Origin: Tardiphaga sp.
GTDB lineage: Bacteria > Pseudomonadota > Alphaproteobacteria > Rhizobiales > Xanthobacteraceae
Assembly (NCBI GenBank): GCA_028290325.1
Contig: JAQGJY010000061.1
Location: forward strand, 1-5,184
Reading direction: 5' to 3'
Length of the DNA stretch: 5,184 nt
Below the pieces are notes generated by a model. It made no database searches, had not been told where the DNA came from, and worked only from the letters and a program-made list of their open reading frames with translations. A program made the translations under genes and the position numbers. Positions within the stretch are counted from its first letter, which is position 1. Each line of letters starts with the position of its first letter. This document shows, one piece after another, positions 1 to 5,184 of this stretch.

Positions 1-1028
1 CCGCTGCTTTCGTTGCGCGGATGCTCTTGCCAATCGCTGCGACCGCGCACCGGCCGATCGCCACGCGGACGATCGAATTGCGGGCGATCGTCACGCGGGC
101 GCTGGAAACGCGGGCGCTCGTCGCCGCCGCGATCCTCGCGCGGCTTGCGTTCAGGGTCCGGACGATCCGAGCGCGGTCTGTCGAAGCGCGGCTTGTCGAA
201 CCCGCGCGGCGCGCGATCGTCGCGCGCGAATGCGGGACGATCACTGCGCGGCTCGCGTTTTTCCCACGGCTTGGACTCGCTGCGATCGGGACCGCTGAAG
301 TCGCGGCGCGGCGAACGGTCGTCGCGGTTGAAGCTCGGGCGCTCGCCGCGCGCGGCGTAAGGGCGATCGCCCTGCGGACGATCACCACGCGGCTTGAACG
401 GCCGATCACCTTGCGGCCGATCACCATCGCCGCGCGGCGTGTAGGGTCGCTTGTCGCCGAATGTCTTGCCGGCAAATCGTCCAGCCGGACGCGCGTCGCC
501 ACGATCGCTACGCGGCGCACGATCCTCGCGCGGCTTGAACGGACGATCACCTTGTGGGCGGTCACCACGCGGCGCGCCGTCGCGCGGCGGGCGCGGTGCG
601 TAAGGCCGCTTGTCGCCGCCGAAATCGCGCGGACGATCGCCGCCGCGCGCGGGACGTTCGCTGAAATCGCGCTTCGGACGATCGTTGAAATCGCGGCTCG
701 GCCGCTCGCTGAAGTCGCGCTTCGGCCGATCGCTGAACGACCGCGCCGGAGCCGCACCTTCGCGCTTGCCGGCATACGGCTTGCCCGGCCCGGAATAGGG
801 TTTTTTGCCGTAGGTTTTAGGACCATCGCCGGCCGGCTTGCCGGCATAGGGGCGCTGCTCGCCATCGCGCGAACCCGCGGATCGGCCCTCAAACGGTTTG
901 CCATCGCGCTTGGCGAACTTCTTCTCGGGACCGCGCGCGGCACCGGATCGGCCTTTGCTGCCGCCGGGGCCCTTGGCGCCGGGAGATCGGCCACGGGGAG
1001 CGTTGTAATTATCGTTATCGCGGGGCAT
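1..1028 (-). CDS. rluB: Pseudouridine synthase, RluB/RsuA type: N-terminal disordered extension only (partial, C-terminus beyond left edge)
   Basis: The minus-strand frame is open from the ATG at 1028-1026 to the window edge, with no stop in 342 codons. The protein starts MPRDNDNYNAPRGRSPG and soon reads ARGPEKKFAKR. After that it is low complexity, with R, D, P, G, K and F dominant and blocks such as GDRPQGDRPFKPR and SERPSRDF. I see no folded domain, signal peptide or membrane segment. From memory, rhizobial RluB-type 23S rRNA pseudouridine synthases begin this way, with a long basic extension before the S4 RNA-binding and catalytic domains; those domains would lie outside the window. The divergent neighbour tadA fits, since I recall these two genes as adjacent in Rhizobiales. 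A weak AGAGA lies 8-12 nt upstream of the ATG. The extension may bind rRNA non-specifically (inference). The catalytic aspartate cannot be seen, so another RNA-binding protein with an Arg-rich tail, such as a DEAD-box helicase, remains possible. Confidence 0.68.
   Translation of the reverse strand, partial: MPRDNDNYNAPRGRSPGAKGPGGSKGRSGAARGPEKKFAKRDGKPFEGRSAGSRDGEQRPYAGKPAGDGPKTYGKKPYSGPGKPYAGKREGAAPARSFSDRPKRDFSERPSRDFNDRPKRDFSERPARGGDRPRDFGGDKRPYAPRPPRDGAPRGDRPQGDRPFKPREDRAPRSDRGDARPAGRFAGKTFGDKRPYTPRGDGDRPQGDRPFKPRGDRPQGDRPYAARGERPSFNRDDRSPRRDFSGPDRSESKPWEKREPRSDRPAFARDDRAPRGFDKPRFDRPRSDRPDPERKPREDRGGDERPRFQRPRDDRPQFDRPRGDRPVRGRSDWQEHPRNESS
361..570 (-). repeat. Degenerate repeats encoding GDRPQGDRPFKPR blocks
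   Basis: On the minus strand the block GDRPQGDRPFKPR is encoded twice, at about 532-570 and 388-432. A third, shortened GDRPQGDRPYAAR copy follows directly at about 345-387. Between the first two copies is a more divergent stretch, including RFAGKTFGDKRPYTPRG. The blocks share both amino acid and nucleotide sequence, which suggests internal duplication rather than chance composition. Confidence 0.7.
662..733 (-). repeat. Three tandem 24-bp units inside the rluB-type extension
   Basis: Three direct 24-bp units lie at 662-685, 686-709 and 710-733, with the start of a fourth at 734. Units differ from each other at only a few positions. On the minus strand each encodes an eight-residue block of the form [S/N][D/E]RP[K/S]RDF. 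The unit is a multiple of three, so gain or loss of a copy keeps the frame. Looser copies of the same DRP-centred theme spread over most of 1-760. Confidence 0.85.
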
Positions 1029-1162
1029 GAATTTATCTCTGGCTGGGCGCCTCACGGCGCGCAAATGGGAAAACAACCGATAGCGGCTTTGCGGCGCGTG
1101 CGATAGCCGTCATTCATGGCCGGGGCATGACGAAGGCGTTGGATCGAGACTGATATGCGGCA
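1029..1162. promoter_or_regulatory. Divergent intergenic region between the rluB-type gene and tadA
   Basis: These 134 bp separate two genes read away from each other, so both promoters should lie here. I could not identify a convincing -35/-10 pair for either direction. A perfect small inverted repeat, GCGCC-TCAC-GGCGC at 1047-1060, would form a 5-bp hairpin in the leader of the minus-strand gene, ending 18 nt before its start codon. A heptamer, CGATAGC, occurs twice (1078-1084 and 1101-1107). Neither has a known role that I can assign. Confidence 0.4.
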
Positions 1163-1600
1163 ATGACGTTCATGGATGAGGCTTTAGCTGCCGCGCGAGC
1201 CGCCGCCGATGCCGGCGAAGTGCCGATCGGCTGCGTTGTCGTGCGCGACAACGCGGTCATCGCCGCCGCCGGCAATCGCACATTGCGGGATCGTGATCCG
1301 ACCGCACACGCCGAATTGCTGGCCTTGCGGGAAGCGGCGTCGAAAATCGGCAGCGAGCGGCTGATCGGCTGCGATCTCTACGTCACCCTGGAGCCCTGCA
1401 CGATGTGCGCCGGGGCGGTCTCGCTCGCGCGCGTCCGCAGGCTCTATTACGGCGCGGCGGACCCGAAAGGCGGCGCGGTGGACTCGGGCGTGCGGTTCTT
1501 TTCAGCGCCGACATGTCACCACGCGCCGCAGGTCTATCCGGGGATCGGCGAGAGCCAGTCGGCGGAAATGCTGCGCGCGTTCTTCAAGGCGCGTCGCTGA
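1163..1600 (+). CDS. tadA: tRNA-specific adenosine deaminase TadA
   Basis: This 145-residue protein belongs to the cytidine/deoxycytidylate deaminase fold. TadA hydrolytically deaminates adenosine 34, in the anticodon of tRNA-Arg(ACG), to inosine; it is a cytoplasmic, usually essential homodimer. The zinc site is intact: TAHAE gives His49 as ligand and Glu51 as proton shuttle, and PCTMC gives Cys79 and Cys82. The N-terminal GEVPIGCVVV and the GNR at 37-39 are typical of TadA, and the C-terminal stretch from DPKGGAVDSG to FFKARR matches rhizobial members. The length fits alphaproteobacterial TadA (E. coli has about 167 residues). An in-frame TGA at 1151-1153 limits the start to ATG 1163 or ATG 1172; 1163 is chosen as the first. 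No strong Shine-Dalgarno sequence precedes either. The gene is divergent from the rluB-type gene and converges on purD. Confidence 0.95.
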   Translation: MTFMDEALAAARAAADAGEVPIGCVVVRDNAVIAAAGNRTLRDRDPTAHAELLALREAASKIGSERLIGCDLYVTLEPCTMCAGAVSLARVRRLYYGAADPKGGAVDSGVRFFSAPTCHHAPQVYPGIGESQSAEMLRAFFKARR

Positions 1601-1620
1601 CCATCCGGCGGGCCGGCGAA

Positions 1621-1634
1621 GGCGCCCTTGCGCC
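1621..1634. terminator. Possible weak hairpin between convergent tadA and purD
   Basis: A perfect inverted repeat, GGCGC-CCTT-GCGCC, lies 20 bp after the tadA stop and 30 bp beyond the purD stop. It is the only compact hairpin I see in this 64-bp gap between convergent genes, so it could help end transcription in both directions. There is no T-run on either side, so it is not a canonical intrinsic terminator, and a 5-bp GC stem is common by chance at this base composition. Confidence 0.25.
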
Positions 1635-1664
1635 GAAGACGACGCCGATGTGGCTCCGCCCACC

Positions 1665-2945
1665 CTACGGATGCTCTTCCCGCTCCACCGCGCGCCAGCC
1701 GATGTCGCGGCGACAAAATCCCTCGGGCCAGCGGACCCGATCGACAGCCGCATAAGCGCGCCGCTGCGCCTCTTTGACGGTCTTGCCGGTCGCGCAGATG
1801 TTCAACACGCGCCCGCCATTCGCCAGCACGCGATCGCCATCGGCCTTGGTTCCGGCGTGGAAAATCTCGACGCCTTCGCACGCCGCCGCCTCATTCAGCC
1901 CTGCGATCACCGAGCCTTTGCCGTAATCGCCCGGATAACCCTTGGTCGCCATGATGACGGTCAGCGCCACGTTGTCGTACCAACGCAGGCTGAAATTCTT
2001 CAATTGCCCGTCGGCGCTGGCCAATAACGCCGGCACGATATCGGACATCATCCGCAGCATCAGCACCTGGCATTCCGGATCGCCGAACCGCGCGTTGTAT
2101 TCGACCAGCCTCGGTCCCTGCGCCGTGACCATCACGCCCGCATACAGCACGCCCTTATACGGCGTGCCCATTGCCGCGAGCGCGCGCAAGGTCGGCCGGA
2201 TCATCTCGTCCATGACCTGCGCGCACAACGCCTCCGTCATGACCGGCGCAGGAGAGTAGGCCCCCATGCCGCCGGTATTCGGGCCGGTGTCGCCATCGAA
2301 GGCGCGCTTGTGATCCTGCGCCGTCGCCAGCGGCAACGCATGCTCGCCGTCGCAGAGCGCGAAGAACGAGGCCTCCTCGCCCCGCATGAACTCCTCGACG
2401 ACGACTTCCGCGCCGGCCTCGCCGAAACCGCCGCCGAACATCATGTCCACGGCGGCCAGCGCGTCCGCCAGCGTCATCGCGACGACGACGCCCTTGCCGG
2501 CCGCCAGGCCATCGGCCTTGACGACGATCGGCGCACCCTGCGCGCGGACGTAAGCCTTCGCAGCCTCGGCGTCCGTGAAATGCTCATAGGCGGCCGTGGG
2601 AATGGCGTTGGCGCGACACAAGGCCTTGGTGAAGCTCTTCGAGCTTTCGAGCTGGCCGGCCGCCTTGGTCGGGCCGAATGCCTTGATGCCGGCGGCCCCC
2701 AGATCGTCGACGATGCCCGCCGCGATCGGCGCATCCGGCCCGACCACGACGAAATCCACGGCGTTGGCGCGACAGAACGCGATCACCGCCGCATGGTCGG
2801 CCATATCCAGCGCGACGCAGTCCGCGTCCTTGGCGATGCCGGCATTGCCCGGCGCGCACCACAACTTGGTGAGCAGAGGAGACGCCGCGATCTTCCACGC
2901 CAGCGCATGCTCACGACCGCCGGAACCGAGCAAAAGGATGTTCAT
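1665..2945 (-). CDS. purD: Phosphoribosylamine-glycine ligase (GAR synthetase) PurD
   Basis: PurD joins 5-phosphoribosylamine and glycine using ATP to give glycinamide ribonucleotide, the second step of de novo purine synthesis, in the cytoplasm. The 426 residues match the usual length of the monofunctional bacterial enzyme. The N-terminal domain opens with MNILLLGSGGREHALAWK and carries VVGPDAPIAAG (67-77). The ATP-grasp part shows FGPTKAAGQLESSKSF (90-105), the nucleotide-binding VVKADGLAAGKGVVV (141-155), the QDHKRAFDGDTGPNTGGMGAY segment (210-230) and the metal/ATP-site EYNARFGDPE (282-291). All key motifs are intact. The GPDAP motif has Asp where many homologues have Glu, a conservative change. 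The ATG at 2945-2943 begins the family's typical N-terminus; only a weak AGG lies about 11-13 nt upstream. The gene stands alone on its strand, divergent from xseA, so it is probably transcribed on its own. I see no purine riboswitch in its leader. Confidence 0.97.
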   Translation of the reverse strand: MNILLLGSGGREHALAWKIAASPLLTKLWCAPGNAGIAKDADCVALDMADHAAVIAFCRANAVDFVVVGPDAPIAAGIVDDLGAAGIKAFGPTKAAGQLESSKSFTKALCRANAIPTAAYEHFTDAEAAKAYVRAQGAPIVVKADGLAAGKGVVVAMTLADALAAVDMMFGGGFGEAGAEVVVEEFMRGEEASFFALCDGEHALPLATAQDHKRAFDGDTGPNTGGMGAYSPAPVMTEALCAQVMDEMIRPTLRALAAMGTPYKGVLYAGVMVTAQGPRLVEYNARFGDPECQVLMLRMMSDIVPALLASADGQLKNFSLRWYDNVALTVIMATKGYPGDYGKGSVIAGLNEAAACEGVEIFHAGTKADGDRVLANGGRVLNICATGKTVKEAQRRAYAAVDRVRWPEGFCRRDIGWRAVEREEHP

Positions 2946-2967
2946 GGGACGCAGACCTGATCAGCGC

Positions 2968-3016
2968 GGCATGATCCCGCAGGGTGGCCTCCCGGTTTTC
3001 GGAAGTGGATCATGCC
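2968..3016. repeat. Rhizobiales-type GATCATGC palindromic repeat
   Basis: Perfect 10-bp inverted arms GGCATGATCC (2968-2977) and GGATCATGCC (3007-3016) flank 29 bp. The right half contains CCGGTTTTCGGAAGTGGATC. From memory, palindromes with GCATGATCC...CCGGTTTTCGGA...GATCATGC are very abundant between genes in Bradyrhizobium and related genomes. In the usual form, as I recall it, an inner CCGAAAA pairs with TTTTCGG; here the left inner arm reads CCGCAGG, so the inner stem has decayed while the outer arms are intact. The role is unknown; it would lie in or near the purD leader. The name and family are recalled, not searched. Confidence 0.7.
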
Positions 3017-3070
3017 CTATTGAAGTATTCCGGATGCATTAGACATGGTACGCCAGCGGTGCAACATCCG

Positions 3071-3076
3071 AAGGGA
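3071..3076 (+). promoter_or_regulatory. Shine-Dalgarno-like site that supports the xseA start at 3080
   Basis: AAGGGA lies 3 nt before the ATG at 3080. Spacing is short, but this is the best purine-rich match near any candidate start. The upstream in-frame ATG at 2984 lies inside the palindromic repeat and would make translation run through it. Confidence 0.45.
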
Positions 3077-3079
3077 CCG

Positions 3080-4666
3080 ATGCCGAAAACCGCCGCCGAA
3101 ACGCTGTCCAATTTCGCCGAATTCACCGTTTCCGAGCTGTCCTCGGCTTTGAAGCGAACGGTCGAGGATGCCTACGGCCATGTCCGGGTGCGCGGCGAGA
3201 TTTCCGGCTTTCGCGGGCCGCATTCGTCCGGCCATTGCTATTTCGCGCTGAAGGATGATGGCGCGAAGATCGAGGCCGTGGTCTGGAAAGGCGTCCACGG
3301 CCGGATGCGCTTCAAGCCGCAGGAAGGCCTTGAGGTCATCGCCACCGGCAAGCTGACGACCTATCCCGGCTCGTCGAAATACCAGATCGTCATCGAGGCG
3401 ATCGAGCCGGCCGGCGTCGGCGCGCTGATGGCCCTGATGGAAGAGCGCAAGCGCAAGCTCGGCGCCGAAGGCCTGTTCGACGAGGCGCGCAAGCAGCTGC
3501 TGCCCTGGCTGCCGGAAGTCATCGGCGTCGTCACCTCGCCGACCGGCGCGGTGATCCGCGACATCCTGCATCGGCTGGAAGATCGGTTTCCGCGCCACGT
3601 GCTGGTCTGGCCCGTGAAGGTTCAGGGTGACGGCTCCGCCGAACAGGTCGCCGCCGCGATCCACGGCTTCAATGCGCTGCCCGAAGGCGGCGCGATTCCC
3701 CGGCCCGATCTTTTGATCGTCGCGCGCGGTGGCGGCTCGCTGGAAGATCTGTGGTCGTTCAACGAGGAGATCGTCGTGCGCGCCGCCGCCGAGAGCATGA
3801 TCCCGCTGATCTCCGCGGTCGGCCACGAGACCGACGTGACGCTGATCGATTTCGCCGCCGACAAGCGCGCGCCGACGCCGACCGCCGCCGCCGAAATGGC
3901 GGTGCCGGTACGCGCCGAACTGTATGTCGAAGTCGGCGCGTTCGAACGGCGCATGATGCTGTGCTGGCAGCGCGGACAGGAGACGCGACGCAGCGATCTG
4001 CGCGCGGCGATCCGGGCGTTGCCCGCGGCGGGCGAATTGCTGGCCATCCCGCGCCAACGGCTCGATACGGCGGCATCGGGGCTGCCGCGCGCGCTGCGCG
4101 CCAACACCAGTTTGCATTTTCGCCGCTATGCGCAGATCAGCGGCCGGTTGACGTTGCGCGTGCTGAACGCGCAGCTCGAACATGGTAAACAGCGCATCGC
4201 GTCATCCGACACGCGCCTGAACAATTCAGAACGCGCCTTGTTGCGGCAGCGCCGCGAGCGTCTCGATGGCCTGTCGATCCGGCTGAAAGCCTCGAAACTC
4301 GCCAATGCCGAACAGCAACGCGGCGCGATCCTGCGCGATCGCGAGCGCGTCGCGCGTCTCGCGGAGCGCGCGCGCCGTGCGGTCGCGACCTTCATCCAGC
4401 GGCAGGATGCGCGCGTGATGCATCAGGGCCAGTTGCTGGCGGCGTTGTCATATCGCGGCGTGCTGGCGCGGGGATTCGCGTTGGTGCGTGACGGCAACGG
4501 CGTTGCATTGCGCGCGGCGGCGGATGTCACGCCGGCTGCCGCGCTCAGCATCGAATTCGCCGATGGCCGTGTTGAAGCCATCGCGAAAGGCGAGGCCGCG
4601 CCGGTGGCGAAATCCGCCACACCGAAGCGAGGCGCGAAAATGGTCGATCAGGGCAGTCTGTTTTAG
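3080..4666 (+). CDS. xseA: Exodeoxyribonuclease VII large subunit XseA
   Basis: XseA is the catalytic subunit of exonuclease VII, which with several small XseB subunits degrades single-stranded DNA from both ends to oligonucleotides and acts in DNA repair. The 528 residues (from this start) comprise an N-terminal OB-fold (about 12-110, opening FTVSELSSALKR with VRGEISGFRGPHSSGHCYF) and the nuclease core (about 120-290). The core shows VTSPTGAVIRDI (151-162), ARGGGSLEDLWSFNEE (215-230) and SAVGHETDVT (245-254). Asp161, Arg216, His249 and Asp252 match residues known to matter in the E. coli enzyme. A long Arg/Ala/Leu-rich helical region (about 290-450) fits the coiled-coil arms that bind XseB, and YRGVLARGFALVRDGNG (458-474) is the usual C-terminal segment. 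It is longer than E. coli XseA (456), as I recall for Rhizobiales. The open frame extends to an ATG at 2984, but those 32 extra residues are largely a translated palindromic repeat. xseB is not in this window. Confidence 0.96.
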   Translation: MPKTAAETLSNFAEFTVSELSSALKRTVEDAYGHVRVRGEISGFRGPHSSGHCYFALKDDGAKIEAVVWKGVHGRMRFKPQEGLEVIATGKLTTYPGSSKYQIVIEAIEPAGVGALMALMEERKRKLGAEGLFDEARKQLLPWLPEVIGVVTSPTGAVIRDILHRLEDRFPRHVLVWPVKVQGDGSAEQVAAAIHGFNALPEGGAIPRPDLLIVARGGGSLEDLWSFNEEIVVRAAAESMIPLISAVGHETDVTLIDFAADKRAPTPTAAAEMAVPVRAELYVEVGAFERRMMLCWQRGQETRRSDLRAAIRALPAAGELLAIPRQRLDTAASGLPRALRANTSLHFRRYAQISGRLTLRVLNAQLEHGKQRIASSDTRLNNSERALLRQRRERLDGLSIRLKASKLANAEQQRGAILRDRERVARLAERARRAVATFIQRQDARVMHQGQLLAALSYRGVLARGFALVRDGNGVALRAAADVTPAAALSIEFADGRVEAIAKGEAAPVAKSATPKRGAKMVDQGSLF

Positions 4667-4723
4667 CCATCGGTCACGGCACTCCCGTCGCAGCGCCCAC
4701 TTCCCTCCACCGCCGCGAACGCC

Positions 4724-4729
4724 TATTTA
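4724..4729 (+). promoter_or_regulatory. Possible -10 element upstream of the DUF2093 gene
   Basis: TATTTA is the only AT-rich patch in the 89-bp gap between xseA and the DUF2093 gene and lies 26 bp before its GTG. No clear -35 is present 16-18 bp upstream. The small gene may equally be read through from xseA, since I see no terminator between them. Confidence 0.2.
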
Positions 4730-4744
4730 AGCCCCTGAGAGATC

Positions 4745-4750
4745 GGGAGA
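4745..4750 (+). promoter_or_regulatory. Ribosome binding site for the GTG start of the DUF2093 gene
   Basis: GGGAGA sits 5 nt before the GTG at 4756, good Shine-Dalgarno spacing. It fixes the start, as no ATG lies in this frame nearby. Confidence 0.6.
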
Positions 4751-4755
4751 CAGAC

Positions 4756-4983
4756 GTGCTCAATAAATTCAACGGGTCCGGCAATGGCGAAGCGCAGGTA
4801 CAGTACCTCGACGGCGACTTCCGCGTGATTTCGCCCGGCACCTATGTGCTCTGCGCCGTCAGCAACGAACGGATCCCGCTCGACGAGTTGAAGTATTGGA
4901 GCGTCGATCGGCAGGAGGCTTACGCCGTGCCGAACGCGGTGCTGGCGCGGCATTATCCCGCCGCGCTGAAGCAGCAGATCTAG
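4756..4983 (+). CDS. DUF2093 family protein of unknown function
   Basis: This 75-residue protein starts with GTG. Its sequence, with YLDGDFRVISPGTYV (17-31), CAVSNERIPLDELKYW (33-48) and SVDRQEAY, is that of the DUF2093 family, small conserved proteins of alphaproteobacteria. The family has no established function that I know of. There is no signal peptide or membrane segment, so it is probably cytoplasmic. A single Cys33 and the following short turn resemble half of a small metal-binding knuckle, but there is no second pair of ligands, so I do not claim metal binding. It follows xseA by 89 bp on the same strand and could be co-transcribed with it; I recall the xseA-DUF2093-lpxK order in several Rhizobiales. 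Its TAG stop overlaps the lpxK stop on the other strand by 4 bp (CTAG, 4980-4983). Confidence 0.9.
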   Translation: MLNKFNGSGNGEAQVQYLDGDFRVISPGTYVLCAVSNERIPLDELKYWSVDRQEAYAVPNAVLARHYPAALKQQI

Positions 4984-5184
4984 CGGCGGAACGCTGTGGC
5001 GCGCGCCTGATTGAGGCGTTCCATGACGAACAGTTTCAACGCCGCCGGATCGTCGAACGCCAGCGTCACCTCGAACGATGCGATGTTCTGCGCCTGCGCG
5101 CCGAGCCGCGCGCGATCCTTTCGCGTCGTCACCAGCGTCAGTCCGTCTCGCGCCGCCTGATCGCGCAACGCGGCGATTTCGGCC
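4980..5184 (-). CDS. lpxK: Tetraacyldisaccharide 4'-kinase LpxK, C-terminal part (partial, N-terminus beyond right edge)
   Basis: The last 67 codons and the TAG stop (4982-4980) are present, and the frame stays open to the right edge. LpxK is an inner-membrane kinase that phosphorylates the 4' position of the tetraacylated disaccharide-1-phosphate, giving lipid IVA in the Raetz pathway. The visible part carries LTLVTTRKDRARL, the counterpart of the LVTTEKDxxRL segment near the C-terminus of LpxK, followed by the usual short beta-strand stretch (EVTLAFDDPAALKLFVMERL). The Walker A loop and catalytic residues lie outside the window. An Arg replaces the more common Glu in the TTEKD motif; its effect is unknown. 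A TTG at 5168 is in frame but is not the start, since coding sequence continues upstream as AEIAAL. The gene ends tail to tail with the DUF2093 gene. The call rests on this short motif plus the remembered neighbourhood. Confidence 0.82.
   Translation of the reverse strand, partial: AEIAALRDQAARDGLTLVTTRKDRARLGAQAQNIASFEVTLAFDDPAALKLFVMERLNQARATAFRR

Larger units (their letters stand above)
2946..3079. promoter_or_regulatory. Divergent intergenic region between purD and xseA
   Basis: These 134 bp must carry the start signals for purD (leftward) and xseA (rightward). Most of the left half is taken up by a palindromic repeat at 2968-3016, beginning 22 bp upstream of the purD start codon. A loose candidate -35 for xseA is TTGAAG at 3020-3025, but no good -10 follows at the right distance. 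An 8-bp palindrome CTGATCAG lies at 2957-2964. Promoter positions are not resolved. Confidence 0.4.

Noticed and set aside
1..1000. CRISPR array or non-coding satellite in the repetitive left region
   Set aside because: Repeats are contiguous or degenerate with no unique spacers of constant length, and their period is a multiple of three within an open frame. They are coding repeats.
21..1106. Long plus-strand open frame of 361 codons opposite the rluB-type gene
   Set aside because: It is the exact complementary frame of the minus-strand coding sequence. Its Ala/Arg/Ile/Thr-rich translation mirrors the DRP repeats, and it lacks family motifs. Repetitive GC-rich coding sequence readily leaves such antisense frames open.
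1127..1153. Eight-codon upstream frame (ATG 1127 to TGA 1151) just before tadA, as a leader peptide
   Set aside because: It lacks a ribosome binding site, a run of regulatory codons and any attenuator-like hairpins. It is more useful as proof that tadA cannot start further upstream.
1405..1755. Plus-strand frame overlapping the tadA 3' end and running into the purD 3' end
   Set aside because: It crosses two well-supported genes in a different frame, has no motif and no clear start signal.
2310..2960. 216-codon plus-strand open frame opposite purD
   Set aside because: It is a shadow of the intact purD gene, with an Arg/Asp/His-rich translation and no motif.
3017..4183. 388-codon minus-strand open frame opposite xseA
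   Set aside because: The plus strand clearly encodes XseA with all its motifs. The antisense product is compositionally biased and shows no recognisable domain.

Overview
The window looks like ordinary core chromosome from a high-GC alphaproteobacterium of the order Rhizobiales (Hyphomicrobiales). The exonuclease VII and PurD protein sequences look most like those I know from the Bradyrhizobium/Rhodopseudomonas group (Nitrobacteraceae) and its close relatives. That placement comes from memory of family sequences, not from a search. Codon use is uniformly GC-rich. I see no insertion sequence, integrase, CRISPR array, tRNA or rRNA.

Layout from left to right. Positions 1-1028 (minus strand) hold the first 342 codons of a gene that runs off the left edge. 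They encode only a very Arg/Asp/Pro/Gly-rich, repetitive, disordered extension, typical of the N-terminus of rhizobial RluB-type pseudouridine synthases. A divergent intergenic region (1029-1162) leads to tadA (1163-1600, plus), the tRNA wobble adenosine deaminase. tadA converges on purD (1665-2945, minus), which makes glycinamide ribonucleotide in purine synthesis. A second divergent intergenic region (2946-3079) holds a palindromic repeat of a type scattered through Rhizobiales genomes. Next come xseA (3080-4666, plus), the large subunit of exonuclease VII, and a small DUF2093 gene (4756-4983, plus, GTG start). The DUF2093 gene meets the 3' end of lpxK (4980-5184, minus, cut by the right edge) tail to tail, and the two stop codons share one CTAG.

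The genes serve different housekeeping jobs: rRNA and tRNA modification (rluB, tadA), purine synthesis (purD), DNA end processing (xseA) and lipid A synthesis (lpxK). Their strands alternate, so most are probably expressed separately. The only plausible co-transcribed pair is xseA with DUF2093 (89 bp gap).

I found no convincing undescribed system. The points most worth a second look are the long low-complexity extension with its 24-bp tandem repeats, the palindromic element between purD and xseA (which also creates a false N-terminal extension of xseA), the shared CTAG stop, and the DUF2093 protein of unknown function.
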